Below, one piece after another: positions 11,767 to 22,814 of a DNA stretch of 64,000 nt (the first letter of the stretch is position 1; each line of letters begins with the position of its first letter). The translations under genes were made by a program, and so were the position numbers. The stretch spans positions 17,314,922-17,378,921 of the forward strand of contig CM030711.1 in assembly GCA_017979445.1 (NCBI GenBank). Direction: 5' to 3'. The notes under the pieces are model-generated. The model was given only the letters and a program-made list of their open reading frames with translations. It was not told the DNA's origin and did no database searches. The DNA is from Akebia trifoliata (Eukaryota > Streptophyta > Magnoliopsida > Ranunculales > Lardizabalaceae).

Positions 11767-12090
11767 TTGAAAACCTGAAAGGGCGATTTAGGCAAAAATT
11801 AAGGCAAGCTCGCAAGGTTGAAAATTTGAAAGGACGGCCTTGGCAACAATTAGAGCAAATAAAAAAGCCTAGGTTGAAAATCCCAAAAGGGAGACTTAGG
11901 CAAAAATTAAGGCAAGCTCGCAAGGTTGAAAATCCGAAAGGACAACTTTGGCAACAATCAGAGCAAAGTAAAAAAGAAAAAGGCTCGCTAGATCGAAAAC
12001 CTGAAAAGGCGATCTAAGCAAAAGCTAGAACATGCTCGCTAAATTGAAAACCTGAAAGGACAATCTAGACAAAAATTAAAGCAACAAAGA
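11767..12090 (+). repeat. Tandem repeat, about 50-65 bp unit
   Basis: About six copies of a unit beginning GGTTGAAAAyCTGAAAGG and containing GGCAAAAATTAAGGC or GGCAACAAT. Alternate copies are more alike (the GGCAAGCTCGCAAG form against the AGAGCAAATAAAAAAG form), which suggests a dimer unit. Related copies occur at 34385-34620 in another element. Confidence 0.75.
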
Positions 12091-12944
12091 AAAACGAAAG
12101 GAAATTTCCATTAAGTTGAAAAGATAAAAAGACGGTCCGAGCCGAAATATCAGAAGTCCAAATAACCAAATTCAGTACTCAGCTTAAACTAAGCAAAGTC
12201 TCAGAAGTCACAAATATCTTGTCTACGATTGATCTGAAAAAATTTTGCTCTCCTAAGTGAACCAAAGGAAAAAGGGTGAATTCTGTGATGAATCTCAAAA
12301 GAAAATGTTTTGTGTTCTTGAGCCTATTTAAAATTTTCAATATAAAAAGTCGAAATTAAAAGTTGAATTTTTATTGCGCTTATGGTAATCAAATATCTCA
12401 AACCTTCATACAAGGGGCATTTTCTTCCTTCTCTGATATGTAGTTCCCCCCTTATACTAGGGGCATTTTTTATTTTTTTACAAGATGTGTTCAATACAAT
12501 GTTTCCTATCAAACTAGGTGCATTTTTGATTTCAAACCAGATCAATGTTAATCCAAAAAGATAATGGGAACCCCTAATTTAAGGTTACCTTCATGATAGC
12601 ATTTTTTTGAAAACCCTTGAGATTAAAAAGAAGTTAAAATTCATAAAATTTTGAAAAACCTTGAGGTTCAAACAGAAGCGATTCTGATCTCACATTTGGT
12701 TGTGCCTAGAGATTAACTCATGACCCTTTCACCTAGAATAGGAGATATGATATTCTTTCTTTTCTAGATTCAATCATCCTTTCCCTTATCTATTCACTCC
12801 TAAATTCAATCACTCTTTTTCAGATTCATTTTCAATCATTTTTTCCCAGATCTATTCATTCCCAGATTCAATCACTATTTTCTAGATTCATTTTCAATCA
12901 TTCTTTCCCTGATTCACTCATTCCTTCCCAGTTTTACTCAGTCA

Positions 12945-13670
12945 GATGCCGTCGAGGGTTTTCTCGGAATTATACTCAGATACCGTCGAGGGTTTCTCAG
13001 AATTATGCTCAGATACTGCCGAGGGTTTTTTTCAAAATTATGCTTAAATACCGCTCGAGGGTTTTTCTCGGAATTATGCTTAGATGCCACCAAGGGTTTT
13101 TCTCGGAATTATGCTCAGATACAGCCGAGGTTTCTCGGAATTATGCTTAGATGCCGTCGAGGGTTTTCTCGAAATTATTCTTAGATATCGTCGAGGGTTT
13201 CTCAAAATTATGTTTAGATGCCGCCGAGGGTTTTCTTGGAATTATGCTCAGATACCGATGAGGGTTTCTCAGAATTATGCTCAGATGCCGTCGAGGGTTT
13301 TCTTGAAATTATACTCAGATACCGTATGCTTAGATACCGCAGAGGGTTTTCTCAGAATTATGCTTAGATACCGTCGAGGGTTTCTCGAAATCATGCTCAA
13401 ATACAGTCGAAGGTTTTCTCGAAATTATGCTCAGATGTCGTCGAGGATTTTCTCAGAATTATGCTCAGATACCACCGAGGGTTTCTTGGAATTATGCTCA
13501 GATATCACCGAGGGTTTCTCGGAATTATGCTCAAATGTCGTCGAGGGTTTTCTTGGAATTATGCTCAGATACCGCCGAAGGTTTCTCAAAATTATGCTTA
13601 GATGCCGCCGATGGTTTTTCTTGGAATTATGCTCAGATGCCGCTGAGGGTTTTCTAGGAATTATGCTCAG
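12945..13670 (+). repeat. 33/34-bp tandem repeat in the 3' UTR
   Basis: About 21 copies of CCGTCGAGGGTTTTCTCGGA + ATTATGCTCAGATA. Copies starting GATGCCG tend to have four T after GAGGG (34 bp), and those starting GATACCG three T (33 bp). They alternate over much of the array, giving a dimer of about 67 bp. The repeats stay open in some frames and give artefact ORFs. The same repeat is at 53020-53450 and in a stub at 42296-42344. Confidence 0.9.
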
Positions 13671-14061
13671 TTAATGCTCAGTTTATGCCCAGTTTATGCC
13701 CAGTCTATGCTTAGATTATGCTCATGTTATGCTCAGTTTATACTCACTTTATGCTAAGATTCTACTCAGTTCTCACTTAAATTTTTTGAAATTTATCTTA
13801 GATTTTAAGTGCACGCACGTGCACATTGCACATTAGTCAAGGAGAATTTTCCAAAAATTCAAGGATCTGACATTGTCGATGAGAGCTCGTGCTCAAGGAC
13901 TTGACAAATCTTAGTTCGAGAAGAATTTTACCCTCAAGGATCCGAACACCACGACAAATTACTAAATCAGGCTGCAAAATGAAATGTCACTAGCTTTTGC
14001 ATTCGGATATCATACTATCTACCGAAATAGATTTGCTATCTAGTTTGCTTCAACCCTCTGC

Positions 14062-14075
14062 CAAAGAGGGGCATC
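14062..14075 (+). other. Polypurine tract before 3' LTR
   Basis: CAAAGAGGGGCATC lies directly before TGTAGACACC. The equivalent tract CAAAGCGGGGCATC precedes the LTR at 53906. It is the expected priming site for plus-strand DNA synthesis. Confidence 0.75.
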
Positions 14076-14770
14076 TGTAGACACCCCATAAAATCAAGTC
14101 AATCAAGTGAGACTTAAGTCAAAACCCTAAAATAAAGTCAATCAAGTAAGATTTAAGTCAAAATCCTAAAAAGTCAATCAAGTGTGACTTAAGTCAAAAC
14201 CCTAATCAATCTAATAAGACCAAAGTCAAAATTATCTAATAGAATTCTAATTAAACTCTAAAACTATTTAAAAGAAATCTAATTAAACTCTAAAACTATT
14301 TAAAAGAAATCTAATTAAACTCTAAAACTACCTAATAGAATTCTAATTAAACTATAAAACTATCTAATAGAATTCTAATTAGAATCTTAAACTACCTAAT
14401 AAAATTTTAATTAAACTATAAAACTACCTAATAGAATTCTAATTAAACTATAAAACTATCTAAAAGAATTATAAATAAACACTAACTCTATCTAAAAAGC
14501 TCCTAAAAAATCATATAAATAGGGATCTCTACAACCTATTTTCGTGTCCAAGAGAAAATCCTAGAAAAAGTAGGTCAAGAAGCCTCCCCAACCTTTCCAA
14601 AATCCTAATTTTGAAGTCCTAACTCCTTACCTAACATCCATACCCCAATTTTAGCTCAAAAAACACTCAAAAATCCTTCTAAAAACACTCAAAAATCCAT
14701 CAAAAAATAAAAAACACTTAGATCTAGGAAGTATATATTTCATCTTAGAAGATAGAGGCAGATCCATTGC
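14076..14770 (+). mobile_element. 3' LTR of family A element, deleted and truncated
   Basis: Starts TGTAGACACCCCA and then jumps straight to sequence equal to about 6205 of the 5' LTR, so some 640 bp of U3 are deleted. It runs through the AGTCAATCAAG zone and the TATA box (CATATAAATAGG at 14512-14523) and fades after about 14720-14770. The LTR end with GCGCTTTCA is missing. Confidence 0.85.
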
Positions 14771-16165
14771 GCATGAAACAGTTGTAAAAGATTGTACTAT
14801 AAAAGAACAACTGTGAGAAAAATAAATGCCAAAATTATTTAACTATTAAAACATTGGCATAACATTCTAACAAGATAATAAAGTATGCAAATAAAATCAT
14901 AGTAATTGTAGCATGATAAATGTGTGGGAAGATTTAAAAAAATAACAATATGAATACTCACATAAGATAGCTAAAACATCATAGGAATTGTGCCACGTGA
15001 CCACATTTGGTAATTATGCTCACCAAATAATTTTAAATATGAGAAATAAATGTAGAAAAATCAAGTTTGGGAGTCCAAGAGACGAGCAAAACACATGAGC
15101 AGATCAAAAGTGACCCAAATCACAGTTTTGAAGGTGGTGGCACAGTCTCATCGTGACTATAGTACGGTTCCACCGTGGAGAGAAAAAAGTTTTCAAAATA
15201 AATTTTTGTAATTTTTTTTTGAGTTCCCTAAAATGTTTACTTCGAGAAAAAGATTTTGTAAGCCCCGCAACTCTTTTTTGATAAGGCTGGAAGAATTTTA
15301 CCAAAATGTGCATCGACAGGATTTGTTCAAAAATTTGAAAGAGAGAAAATTGGCAAAAATTAGCCAATAAAGGCAACAATAGTGCGAGAAATAACTTATG
15401 AAGGGTCTAGGAACCCAAATGTACTAGTTGCTATAAGTTTTAGAATGTTCAAGTGACGATGAATTTTCCTACCAACATAACCCGGAAGCATGTGCTTACA
15501 CACAAAGAGGTCAAAACCCCGAGTTTGTCTATGAACACATAGAATAAGTCTAAGTACTCAAATATTGGCTAATTTTGGATTAAATTTGGTGGACCAACGG
15601 AGTTCCGTGGTGCACACAAGCATTCGGTCAATTTTTTTAGTCGAAACGAAGATGCTTGAAATCTTCGAATATACCAATAAACATACAAAAAATGGTTTTC
15701 ACTCAAGATTTACAAGGTTGGTGCAAAAACCGAGAGTTAAAGATTGTCCAACATGTGTATGTTTACTTAGACAATGGTTGAAGGGAAGCAATGAGGCTTC
15801 ATCATCCTAAATGGTCTCATTTTAAGAACTGTGTGAGGATACAAGTATCCAACTTTACCAATAAACAACATGTTCTTGAAATAAGATGAATTTCTGGACA
15901 ACGTGGTCACATTGGTTCCAACAATGTGAAACTTTATGAAAAGAAGAAATTCATGGAAATGAGGTCTGAACCTTAGATATACCAATAAAAGCACACATAT
16001 TCAAGAGTCTCAAACTCAAACCAAGTTTTATGCTGGAGAGCAAAAAGTCTTTTCATTTATCGAATAAGTCTATTTTAGAACAAATATGGGTTTATGATCC
16101 AAAATTTTTCTAAAGGAACTTGTTCGAATAATAGAACATAAGTTTGGAAGAATAACACATACTAT
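14771..16165. other. Unassigned stretch next to copia remnant
   Basis: No protein motif was recognised on either strand. On the minus strand it lies downstream of the copia integrase, where RT and RNase H would be expected, but no RT motif is visible. The words ACCAATAAA recur near 15676, 15858 and 15978. It may be decayed copia 3' sequence or LTR. Confidence 0.3.
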
Positions 16166-16779
16166 TCACTCAAATTTATCAATTTGGATCAACTTGTGAG
16201 TTTTTGAACTCATGAGTGAATGTCTCCAATAACTATGAAATTTTGGCACGAGAGACGAGGACGACAATGAGGAAGAGATCAGAAATACTTCTTCATAATT
16301 TATCGTCGAATCAGTAGAACATATGTCCTTCATTGGTTGATCGTCAACCACAGTATTGATGGACTATTGAATGGAGTAAATTCTCTGATTGGAGACTTGA
16401 AAAAGATTACTATGAATATATCAGCATATAGCCTTGTCATTTTTCAAGTCAATATTTTTTAGGTTTTCATGGTGTCTAAAGAGTATAACATTTATTGTTA
16501 AAGACCTTAAAAAACTTGACATTGGGAGAAAAACTATTCCACAGTTCATCGGTTGTTGATCAAGTCTGTTCTAAGATATACAAAGGTATAAGGTATCAGG
16601 TAGTGTTTACAACCTTGGCTCAAAAATCTTACTATGAAGCATAACAAGCTATTTTCTGCAAAACAAACTTGATCCTCTCAGCAACTCCATGATGCTAAGG
16701 GATCTATAGAGTTGAGAATTTTTTCAGAACATGTAATTATCACAGAGTTAAGTGGACTGACTTTTCTCAAACTCTCCAC

Positions 16780-17004
16780 AATGATCACTTCAGATCCTTC
16801 CAACAACGGGCTCTAATTTTAATGATGTCCTTGAAACCATCAAATGTATCTAATTTTTTTTCTTCAAGAATGCAACCAAACATAATCTGAAGTGGTCATC
16901 TACCATTACAAAAAAATGTCTTCCATCTCTTAGAATTTGAACTCTTGTGGGATCCACAAAATCTATGTAAAATAGTTCTACAGGATTTAAGGTAGGTAGA
17001 GTAT
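16780..17004 (-). pseudogene. Copia integrase core fragment
   Basis: Translated minus-strand pieces give FYIDFVDPTRVQ and FFVMVDDHFRL, matching the start of the copia integrase core with its first aspartate. Further on DHCGEFEK carries the second aspartate in the usual DHGGEFEN context. A frameshift lies between the two pieces. The glutamate of the triad was not located. Confidence 0.7.
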
Positions 17005-17475
17005 TTATCTTTTTGTGGGTACTATGAACTTGTTTACCAATATAACACTTCCCACGAACATTTCTAGCTTTTTTTTCAGCTTGGGCAACCCTTTAACTAA
17101 TGTTTTTTGAAGCATGTCGAGACAGATTCTTGTAGTGAACATGGTGAAGACCTCATTAGCTTGAGCCATATTGCTCATAGATGGAATGGTGGTTTTTCTG
17201 GCGTCTTCGATAACATAATGTTTATTAGATATGTAGATACCTCTTATAACCAAGTTTTCATTAATATGTAAGATTTCGCACACCTTGCGGTTGAAAGTCA
17301 CCAATTGTTCTTTGTTATACATTTGAGATATGTTGAGGAGGTTATAGGTCAAACCATCCACATAGAAGACAATTTTAACCTCGGGCATCCCTGATCCACT
17401 TACCGTACCATACCCAATAATCCTAGCGATAAAACTATCACCAAAGATGATATAGCCTCCATTAAACTCTACCAA
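17005..17475 (-). pseudogene. Copia GAG-pre-integrase region
   Basis: An open frame of 156 codons. It contains GDSFIARIIGYGTV, then VKIVFYVDGLTYNLLNISQM, the hallmark of the region between copia protease and integrase, and LVKGLPKLKKK near its end, which precedes the integrase zinc finger. The usual LWHxRLGH motif is disturbed (ICLDMLQKT). It is continuous with the protease remnant upstream but ends in a stop before the integrase core. Confidence 0.82.
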
Positions 17476-17479
17476 GTGA

Positions 17480-17540
17480 CTGAACTGGGTTTAGTCACTG
17501 GTCTTTCGTTCGGAGTGACTGTTTTCGAATTACCATTGCG
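17480..17540 (-). pseudogene. Copia protease remnant
   Basis: Just upstream of the GAG-pre-integrase frame, in the same frame, the region that is normally WYLDSGCSRHMTG appears with a stop after W. The catalytic aspartate position reads glutamate, followed by other changes. QFSHLVEFNGG then follows in register. The protease is inactive. Confidence 0.6.
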
Positions 17541-18039
17541 TGAAAATTTTCACCTTAGGAAGGGTGTATATTACGAGGTACTGGTTATCCTTAGATTTAA
17601 CTTTTCCGTTTAAAATTGATTTTCAGGATAAGAGATTGTTTTTAGGAGGAGAAGGGATTTATCTATAAAACTTAGATTTCTCATTCCTTGGAGAGTTTAA
17701 GTAGGGGGCCTACTTTCCTTTGGTGATCTTGATATTGAATAAGTCCCTCACAAAATTGTCCACTTTAGGAGGCGAAGAATTCTTCACTTCCTTGAACATG
17801 GATGACTCTTCTTACTCCACAGATGATTCAACTTTTTGTAAGGAGTTATCTAGACCTATGCAACTTTTACTCTACCATTGAAGATATACCAATAGCGATT
17901 AGGGAGGTTCTGGAGTAAATGGTCTTGTGTTCAGTTTTAATGTTACCAATTTATCCAGAGAAGTTGTTGGTGACTTCCTCATTCTTTTCATGAAAAGAGG
18001 CTATTTGAGGAGAAGATTGATTTACCAATGTTTGCTCAT

Positions 18040-18450
18040 CCTCAACTTCATCTATGAAGGGATGGAAACCATGGTGGATGCCATATGGATCTTGAGGTGT
18101 TACAGTCTTCAAAATTTGAAGATGCTTGTTCAACACCCTCTGACTCATTTGAGTCAACCCACGTAGCTTGTGCAGCCAGTTTTTTCATTGAACCTAAATA
18201 TTTGGAAATTGATTGCTCTAGGTTACGAGAAATAAACTGTGGTAAAATGGTCAATTCCTCCACAGTAATAGCATTCAGTATCATCCTTTGACATATATGG
18301 AGATTTACCAATGTATTGCCTTTCCTCATCTGGATAACTCATTTTACTGAAGCTATGTGATCCTCTTTTCATGTGGACAAAATTTATCCCAATCAAAATC
18401 ATGTCCTCAACATCTAGGTCATTCTCACTATTTTCCTCAAGAATAGTTTT
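18040..18450 (-). pseudogene. Copia gag C-terminal end with damaged zinc knuckle
   Basis: At about 18272-18231 the minus strand reads CYYCGGIDHFTTVY, a CX2CX4HX4C knuckle in which GH is DH and the last cysteine is tyrosine. Upstream, END LDVEDM-like acidic sequence precedes a KMSYPDEERQYIGKS stretch as in copia gag. Two overlapping open frames (18048-18329 and 17951-18157) cover parts of it, so at least one frameshift is present. Confidence 0.6.
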
Positions 18451-18797
18451 ACTATGAGTTTAAGAGAAAGAAAAAGATGACACGAAATTTACCTATTTAG
18501 AGGATAGCTTTGAAGAAAAGAATCAGGAACACTGTCTACCCCTTTTCGGGAAGACCTTCAAGATGGAGCTCAACCATGGTGAACAATCCAATGAGTTCTT
18601 AAACACTTATAGTTTACATCTCAAAACTACATTCGAAATTGCAATGGGAGCAAATCTCTTAGGATGGGACCTAAGAATTTTCGTGTAAATTCTTCCTCCG
18701 AAACAAGCTATCTTAGGAAGTACATAGATATACAACAATCTCTAGCGAGAAAGACTGTTTTGAGGGCTCCCTATCTTTACTAATGAATTTGCATGAT
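18451..18797. other. Unassigned; junction of copia remnant and Tat pol
   Basis: 18750-18797 (AAGACTGTTTTGAGGG, TAATGAATTTGCATGAT) matches the minus strand of element B near 43965-44030, the probable intron before RT. 18451-18740 shows no motif. Confidence 0.4.
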
Positions 18798-18814
18798 TGC
18801 TCTTCTTATTTCAG
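18798..18814 (+). other. Probable 3' splice site of the Tat/Ogre intron
   Basis: TGCTCTTCTTATTTCAG is a good pyrimidine tract with CAG. It lies between the usual place of the protease/G-patch region and RT. Ogre elements are known to splice an intron here (family knowledge). Element B has an equivalent TTCATCTTGTTTCAG on its minus strand, ending at 43954. The donor site of this copy is not in the sequence. Confidence 0.5.
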
Positions 18815-19199
18815 ATGTCCGAAAAATAACACTCAAAAATCAAAAAAGTAAAAAATTCTTCAAAAAATTAAAAATTAAAAAACCTTCAAAATCTCAAAAA
18901 AATAAATATTTTGTAAAAACCAAAAAATGAGTTTTCTCAAAATGTAAGGGATTTGTCTCAATTGAATGAACTTTTGGACAGAATGGAATATGAAAGGGAT
19001 GAGTACGACTTTGATCTCGAACTCGATTTCGATCTCATGGGAATTAAAGAAGAGTTTGAGGATGAAGTAGAGTACCCTCCCAAAGAAATCAAAGACCTTC
19101 TAGAACGTCATGAAAAGGTGTTCAGCAAAACATTGAGGATACAGACTCGGTTGACCTCGACACTAAAGATGACCCACGTGTTGTAAAAATCGGAGCCTT

Positions 19200-20030
19200 A
19201 TTAACACCTCATTAGAAATAAGAACTGATCAAACTACTTTGTGACTATCAAGACATTTTCGCTTGGTCCTAGAAAGATATGCCCGGCTTAGACACAGATC
19301 TCGTTATTCACAAATTGCCAATCGCTCCTGGGAATAAACTAATTAAGCAAAAATTGAAAAAACTCAAGCTAGAATGAACATTCAAGGTCAAAGATGAAGG
19401 AATAAAATAATTCTAAATAGGTTTCCTTGCAGTGTCTACATATCCCGAATGGCTAGCCAATGTAATTTCGATAACGAAGAAGGACGGGAAAGTGCAAATG
19501 TGTGTTGACTATCGAGATTTGAATAGAGCCAGCTCTAAGGATGATTTTCCACTACCTCACATCAATACTCTAGTCGATAATACAACAGGACACGATATGT
19601 TTTCATTCATGGATAGTTTCTCCGACTACAATCAGATAAGAATGGTAGAAGAAGACTAGGAGAAGACATAATTTATTATATCCTAGGGAACTTTCCATCA
19701 CAAATTCATGCCCTTCGGGCTCAAGAACACCGAGACGACTTATCAACATGCAATAACAACTTTGTTTCATGATATGATCCACAAAGAAATAAAGGTTTTT
19801 GTGGATAACATTATCGCTAAGTCCAGCTTGGAGGAAGACCATCTGATAAACTTGAAAAAGTTATTTGATCAGCTAAGAGAGTACAGTCTGAGGTTCAACC
19901 TAGCAAGAGGTATCGAGATAAATCTAGCAAAGATCAAATACATTCTCGAAATGAAAGCACCAGTGACAGAAAGGGACGTTAGAGCATTTCTGTGTAGAAT
20001 ATAGTATATCAAAAGATTTATTGTGCAACC
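19200..20030 (+). pseudogene. Reverse transcriptase domain
   Basis: Recognisable motifs are YPEWLANV, KKDGKVQMCVDYRDLN (19480-19530), FPLPHIN, FSFMDSFSDYNQI with the first catalytic aspartate (about 19610), MPFGLKN (19708) and VFVDNIIAK, where the active site YVDD has become FVDN (AAC at 19807-19809). About 20 residues that normally follow LRxNPAKC are missing before RGIEI. Stops interrupt at 19657-19659 and beyond. RT would be inactive. Confidence 0.9.
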
Positions 20031-20639
20031 TACACCTATATGCAAATCAGTATTTAAGCTGCTTAGTAAAGATGTGCCAAAAACATGAAATGAGGATTGC
20101 CAGCAAGCTTTCAACAAGATAAATAAATATTTACTCAATCTACCAATCCTGGTTCCTCTCACACCAAGGTGACCTTTATTAATGTATATCTTAGTCCAAA
20201 AAGCATCCATAGGCTGTATATTGGGGAACATGATGAGTCAGGTAAAAAAAAGTAAGTCATTTATTATCTTAACAAGAAATTTATTGACTATGAGGCAAAA
20301 TACTCAGCACTCGAGAAAACTTGTTGTGCGTTGGTTTGGGCATCTCAATGACTGCGCCGTTACCTCCTTAGCTACTCAACTATGCTTATCATTCGAATGA
20401 ACCCTCTCAAATATCTCTTTCAGAAGTCAACACTAACAGGTCATACTGCAAAGTGGCAATTGTTGTTATCTGATTTTGACATCACCTATGTCACTCAAAG
20501 GCTATTAAGGGGCAAACCATCGTCGACCGCTTAGCTGAGTACCCATTACCTGATTATGAGCCATTAAAGATGAATTTCCTAGATGAAGCCATCCTGTTGA
20601 CCGAGGTCGAAAACAATGATGAAGAGTAAGGTTGGAAGA

Positions 20640-20990
20640 TGTACTTTGATGGAGCTGCAAATAAAAAAGGAAATGAAATAGGGGCAATATTGATCAAACC
20701 AGATGGATCTCATTTTCCAATCGCTATCCGACTGAAATTCTGATGTTCTAATAACGTGGGAGAGTATGAAGCATGCATATCCAATTTGAAGGCAACAATC
20801 AACTTTGAAGTAGATGAAATCGATGTATTCGGGGATTCAAGTCTAGTAGTCTATTAGATAACCGGGGATGAAAGACTCGAGAACAAAGATAAGTTCATTA
20901 TCATGAATACCTAGAAGAATTGAGTTCAAACTTCACCAAGATCTCATTCACCTACATGCCTCGAGCCAGAAATTAGCTTGTAGATGCATT
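20640..20990 (+). pseudogene. Second RNase H (Tat-type) domain
   Basis: WKMYFDGAANKKG holds the first catalytic aspartate, GEYEAC the glutamate and VFGDSSLVV the next aspartate. The end is MPRARN, a stop in place of the usual glutamine, then LVDALAVLASM. It matches the second, archaeal-like RNase H described for Tat elements. The catalytic residues seen are intact, but at least three stops interrupt it. Confidence 0.8.
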
Positions 20991-21299
20991 GGCCGTGCTT
21001 GCTTCCATGATCAGTATCTTCGAAGACCTAGTCATCGATCCTATCAAAATCGATGTCTTGGATGAACCAACTTATTGTTTATCGGTGGATATAACAGAAC
21101 CTAAGGAGAAACTATGGTATTTAGACATCAGGGCATACTTAGAAGATCAAACCCTCCCATCAGATGTAACAACAAATGAACGAAGAACTATTGAGAAATT
21201 GCCCAGTCAATTCTTCTTAAGTAACTTGATTTTATTCAAAAAATCACATTACAAGATTTTCCTTCATTGGCTCTCAAAAACAAAAGCTAAATGATTAAT

Positions 21300-22368
21300 C
21301 AAGACTGTATATGGTGGAGTCTACGGACCTTACATGAATGGTCACATGTTAGTCAAGAAAATCATGAGAATGAGATATTATTGGATGACAATGGAAAGTA
21401 ATTGCTATCAGCACGTTCATAAATGTCATCTCTACTAGATTTATGCCAATAAGATCAATGCTCCACCTTCGAAATTGGACAACATGACTACCCTTTGGCC
21501 CTTCTCACTTTGGGGCATGAACGTCATTGGATAGATTTTGCCAAAAGCTTCAAACGGACATTGCTTCATAATGGTCGCTATCAATTACTTTACAAAATGG
21601 GTAGAAGTATCTTCTTATGCCAATGTCACAAAAAACAACGTTCTGAAATTCGTTAAAAATAATATCATCTACCGGTATAGTCTTCCTAGCGAAATAATAA
21701 CCAACAATATCAAAAATCTCAAGAACAAAAACATGGTGAAAATGTGTGAAGACTTTTAGGTCACACATCACAATTTTGTACCTTACAAACCTAAAATTTT
21801 CGGAACAGTCAAGGCTGTTAATAAGAACATCAAAAGAATCATTGAGAAGATGGCAGTCACGTAAAAGGATTGGCATGACATGTTGTCCTTTGTTCTCCAC
21901 GCTTATCGGATTTCATTTCGAACCTTAATTAGGGCAATCCTGTATTCATTAGTATATAGAATGGAAACAGTCTTAGTCGTCAAGGTAGAGATTTCCTCCC
22001 TCTGAATCTTAAAAGAAGCAGAGTTAGATGAAACAGAATGAATTCAAGCTCGGTTTGATCAACTGAATCTGATAGAGGAGAAGCGTCTTGCAGCTATCTG
22101 TCATGGTCAAATTTACCAATGGTGAATTGTTCGTGCTTACAACAAGAAAGTTGAACCTCGAAATTTCTCACCAGGAGACCTTGTCTTGAAAAAGATTTTA
22201 TCAACCCAAGAAGATGCTAGAAGTAAATTCAGACCAAACTACGAGGGACCATTCATTGTGCAGAAGGTAATGACAGGAGAAACTTTAATCCTTACAAAAA
22301 TAGACGTACAAGTCTTCCTGAATCAATCAATGTTGACACTGTCAAAAAATGTTATGCTTGAGATCTGA
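21300..22368 (+). pseudogene. Integrase with all three catalytic acids lost
   Basis: The zinc-binding part shows MNGHMLVKKIMRMRYYW and HKCHLY, where the last cysteine of CHQC is tyrosine. The core has WGMNVIG in place of WGMD (AAC at 21520-21522), IITNN in place of TDN (AAC at 21703-21705) and TVKAVNKNIKR in place of VEA (AAG at 21811-21813). All three changes are G to A. The C-terminal part RRAYNKKV-like, FSPGDLVLKK and FRPNYEGPFIV is well kept. Several stops occur. Confidence 0.88.
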
Positions 22369-22814
22369 CCCTTAGATGACGAAAGGCCATCTTTGCTATC
22401 CTAAAAATAACTATCCAACCCTAGTCATCCTTTTTTAGTCATCACGTTAATTTCTTAACCTAAGACTGGGGCAAGTCAACGAGCTAAAGAGCTACCAACA
22501 TCTATATCCTCGGACGTTTGCAAAAAGACAAATATCATCGAAGTAACAAAGGTTTTTATCTGCATTTATAATATTTATTCGATAAAGACAAATCACAAGA
22601 ATTCAAATGTTTTCAAAACTACAATTTTAGCCGATAATGAAAAATTTAGGACTTATTCAAACTTCATGTTTTCAAAGCAATAAATACACCTGAGGCCAAG
22701 TAATTACAAAACCTATTTTCTTTTTAGTTCAAATACTTAAAAGTTTCACATTTCACTTTTGTTAACAAAAAGAAAATACAAAAAAATATATTGTGCCAAT
22801 CACAAGTCTTGACG
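22369..22814. other. Spacer between pol and antisense ORF
   Basis: 22376-22500 keeps traces of the post-integrase segment (GAAAGGCCATCTTTGCTATCC, AGACTGGGGCAAG). The rest is AT-rich with no visible domain. It lies between two convergently oriented coding regions. Confidence 0.5.

Larger units (their letters stand above)
11227..14061 (+). other. Long 3' untranslated region of family A element
   Basis: Begins with the post-integrase segment common in Tat elements (words GGCCATCTTTGGCTGAATC, GAACCACGTTTTGGTCTGATCCC, TAGGCAACCTGAGAAGTTACTTCAGGC). It carries two tandem-repeat tracts (11767-12090 and 12945-13670). 12130-12940 matches 41640-42340. 13790-14060 matches 53580-53900. No protein domain is visible. 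Confidence 0.75.
5545..14770 (+). mobile_element. Tat family A element with large internal deletion
   Basis: The order is 5' LTR 5545-7171, primer site 7173, leader with conserved block, a short gag remnant, integrase C-terminal half, tandem-repeat 3' UTR, polypurine tract 14062-14075 and damaged 3' LTR from 14076. The gag remnant at 9742-9890 matches 60685-60830 of the element at the right of the window. ORF1, most of gag, protease, RT and RNase H are missing, so it is a deletion derivative. CTAAG precedes the 5' LTR. The 3' partner of the duplication is lost because the 3' LTR is truncated. Confidence 0.88.
16166..18450 (-). mobile_element. Decayed Ty1/copia element, gag to integrase
   Basis: The minus strand shows, in order, the end of gag with a damaged zinc knuckle (about 18272-18231), a protease remnant (about 17540-17485), the GAG-pre-integrase region (17475-17005) and part of the integrase core (about 16980-16780). 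The order protease, integrase is the Ty1/copia order. A Ser-rich linker follows in 16351-16166. RT and RNase H were not found. Stops and frameshifts are frequent, so it is an old non-functional copy. Confidence 0.8.
18815..22368 (+). pseudogene. Tat-lineage pol: RT, RNase H, integrase
   Basis: Frames joined by stops and small frameshifts give, in order, an acidic pre-RT segment (EYDFDLELDFDLMG, 19000-19040), RT (about 19200-20030), a Ty3-type RNase H zone (about 20160-20480), a second RNase H (about 20640-20990) and integrase (about 21300-22368). Two RNase H domains are a known trait of the Tat lineage. Catalytic residues in RT and integrase are mutated. About 3.5 kb, near normal length, so decay is mainly by point mutation plus a short RT deletion. 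Upstream gag and protease are missing. Confidence 0.9.

Noticed and set aside
12945..13670. CRISPR-like repeat array
   Set aside because: Units are directly adjacent with no unique spacers, and the context is a plant retroelement.
13084..13674. 196-codon plus-strand frame
   Set aside because: It is read through the 33/34-bp tandem repeat, which stays open by chance in some frames. A second frame is open over the same DNA.
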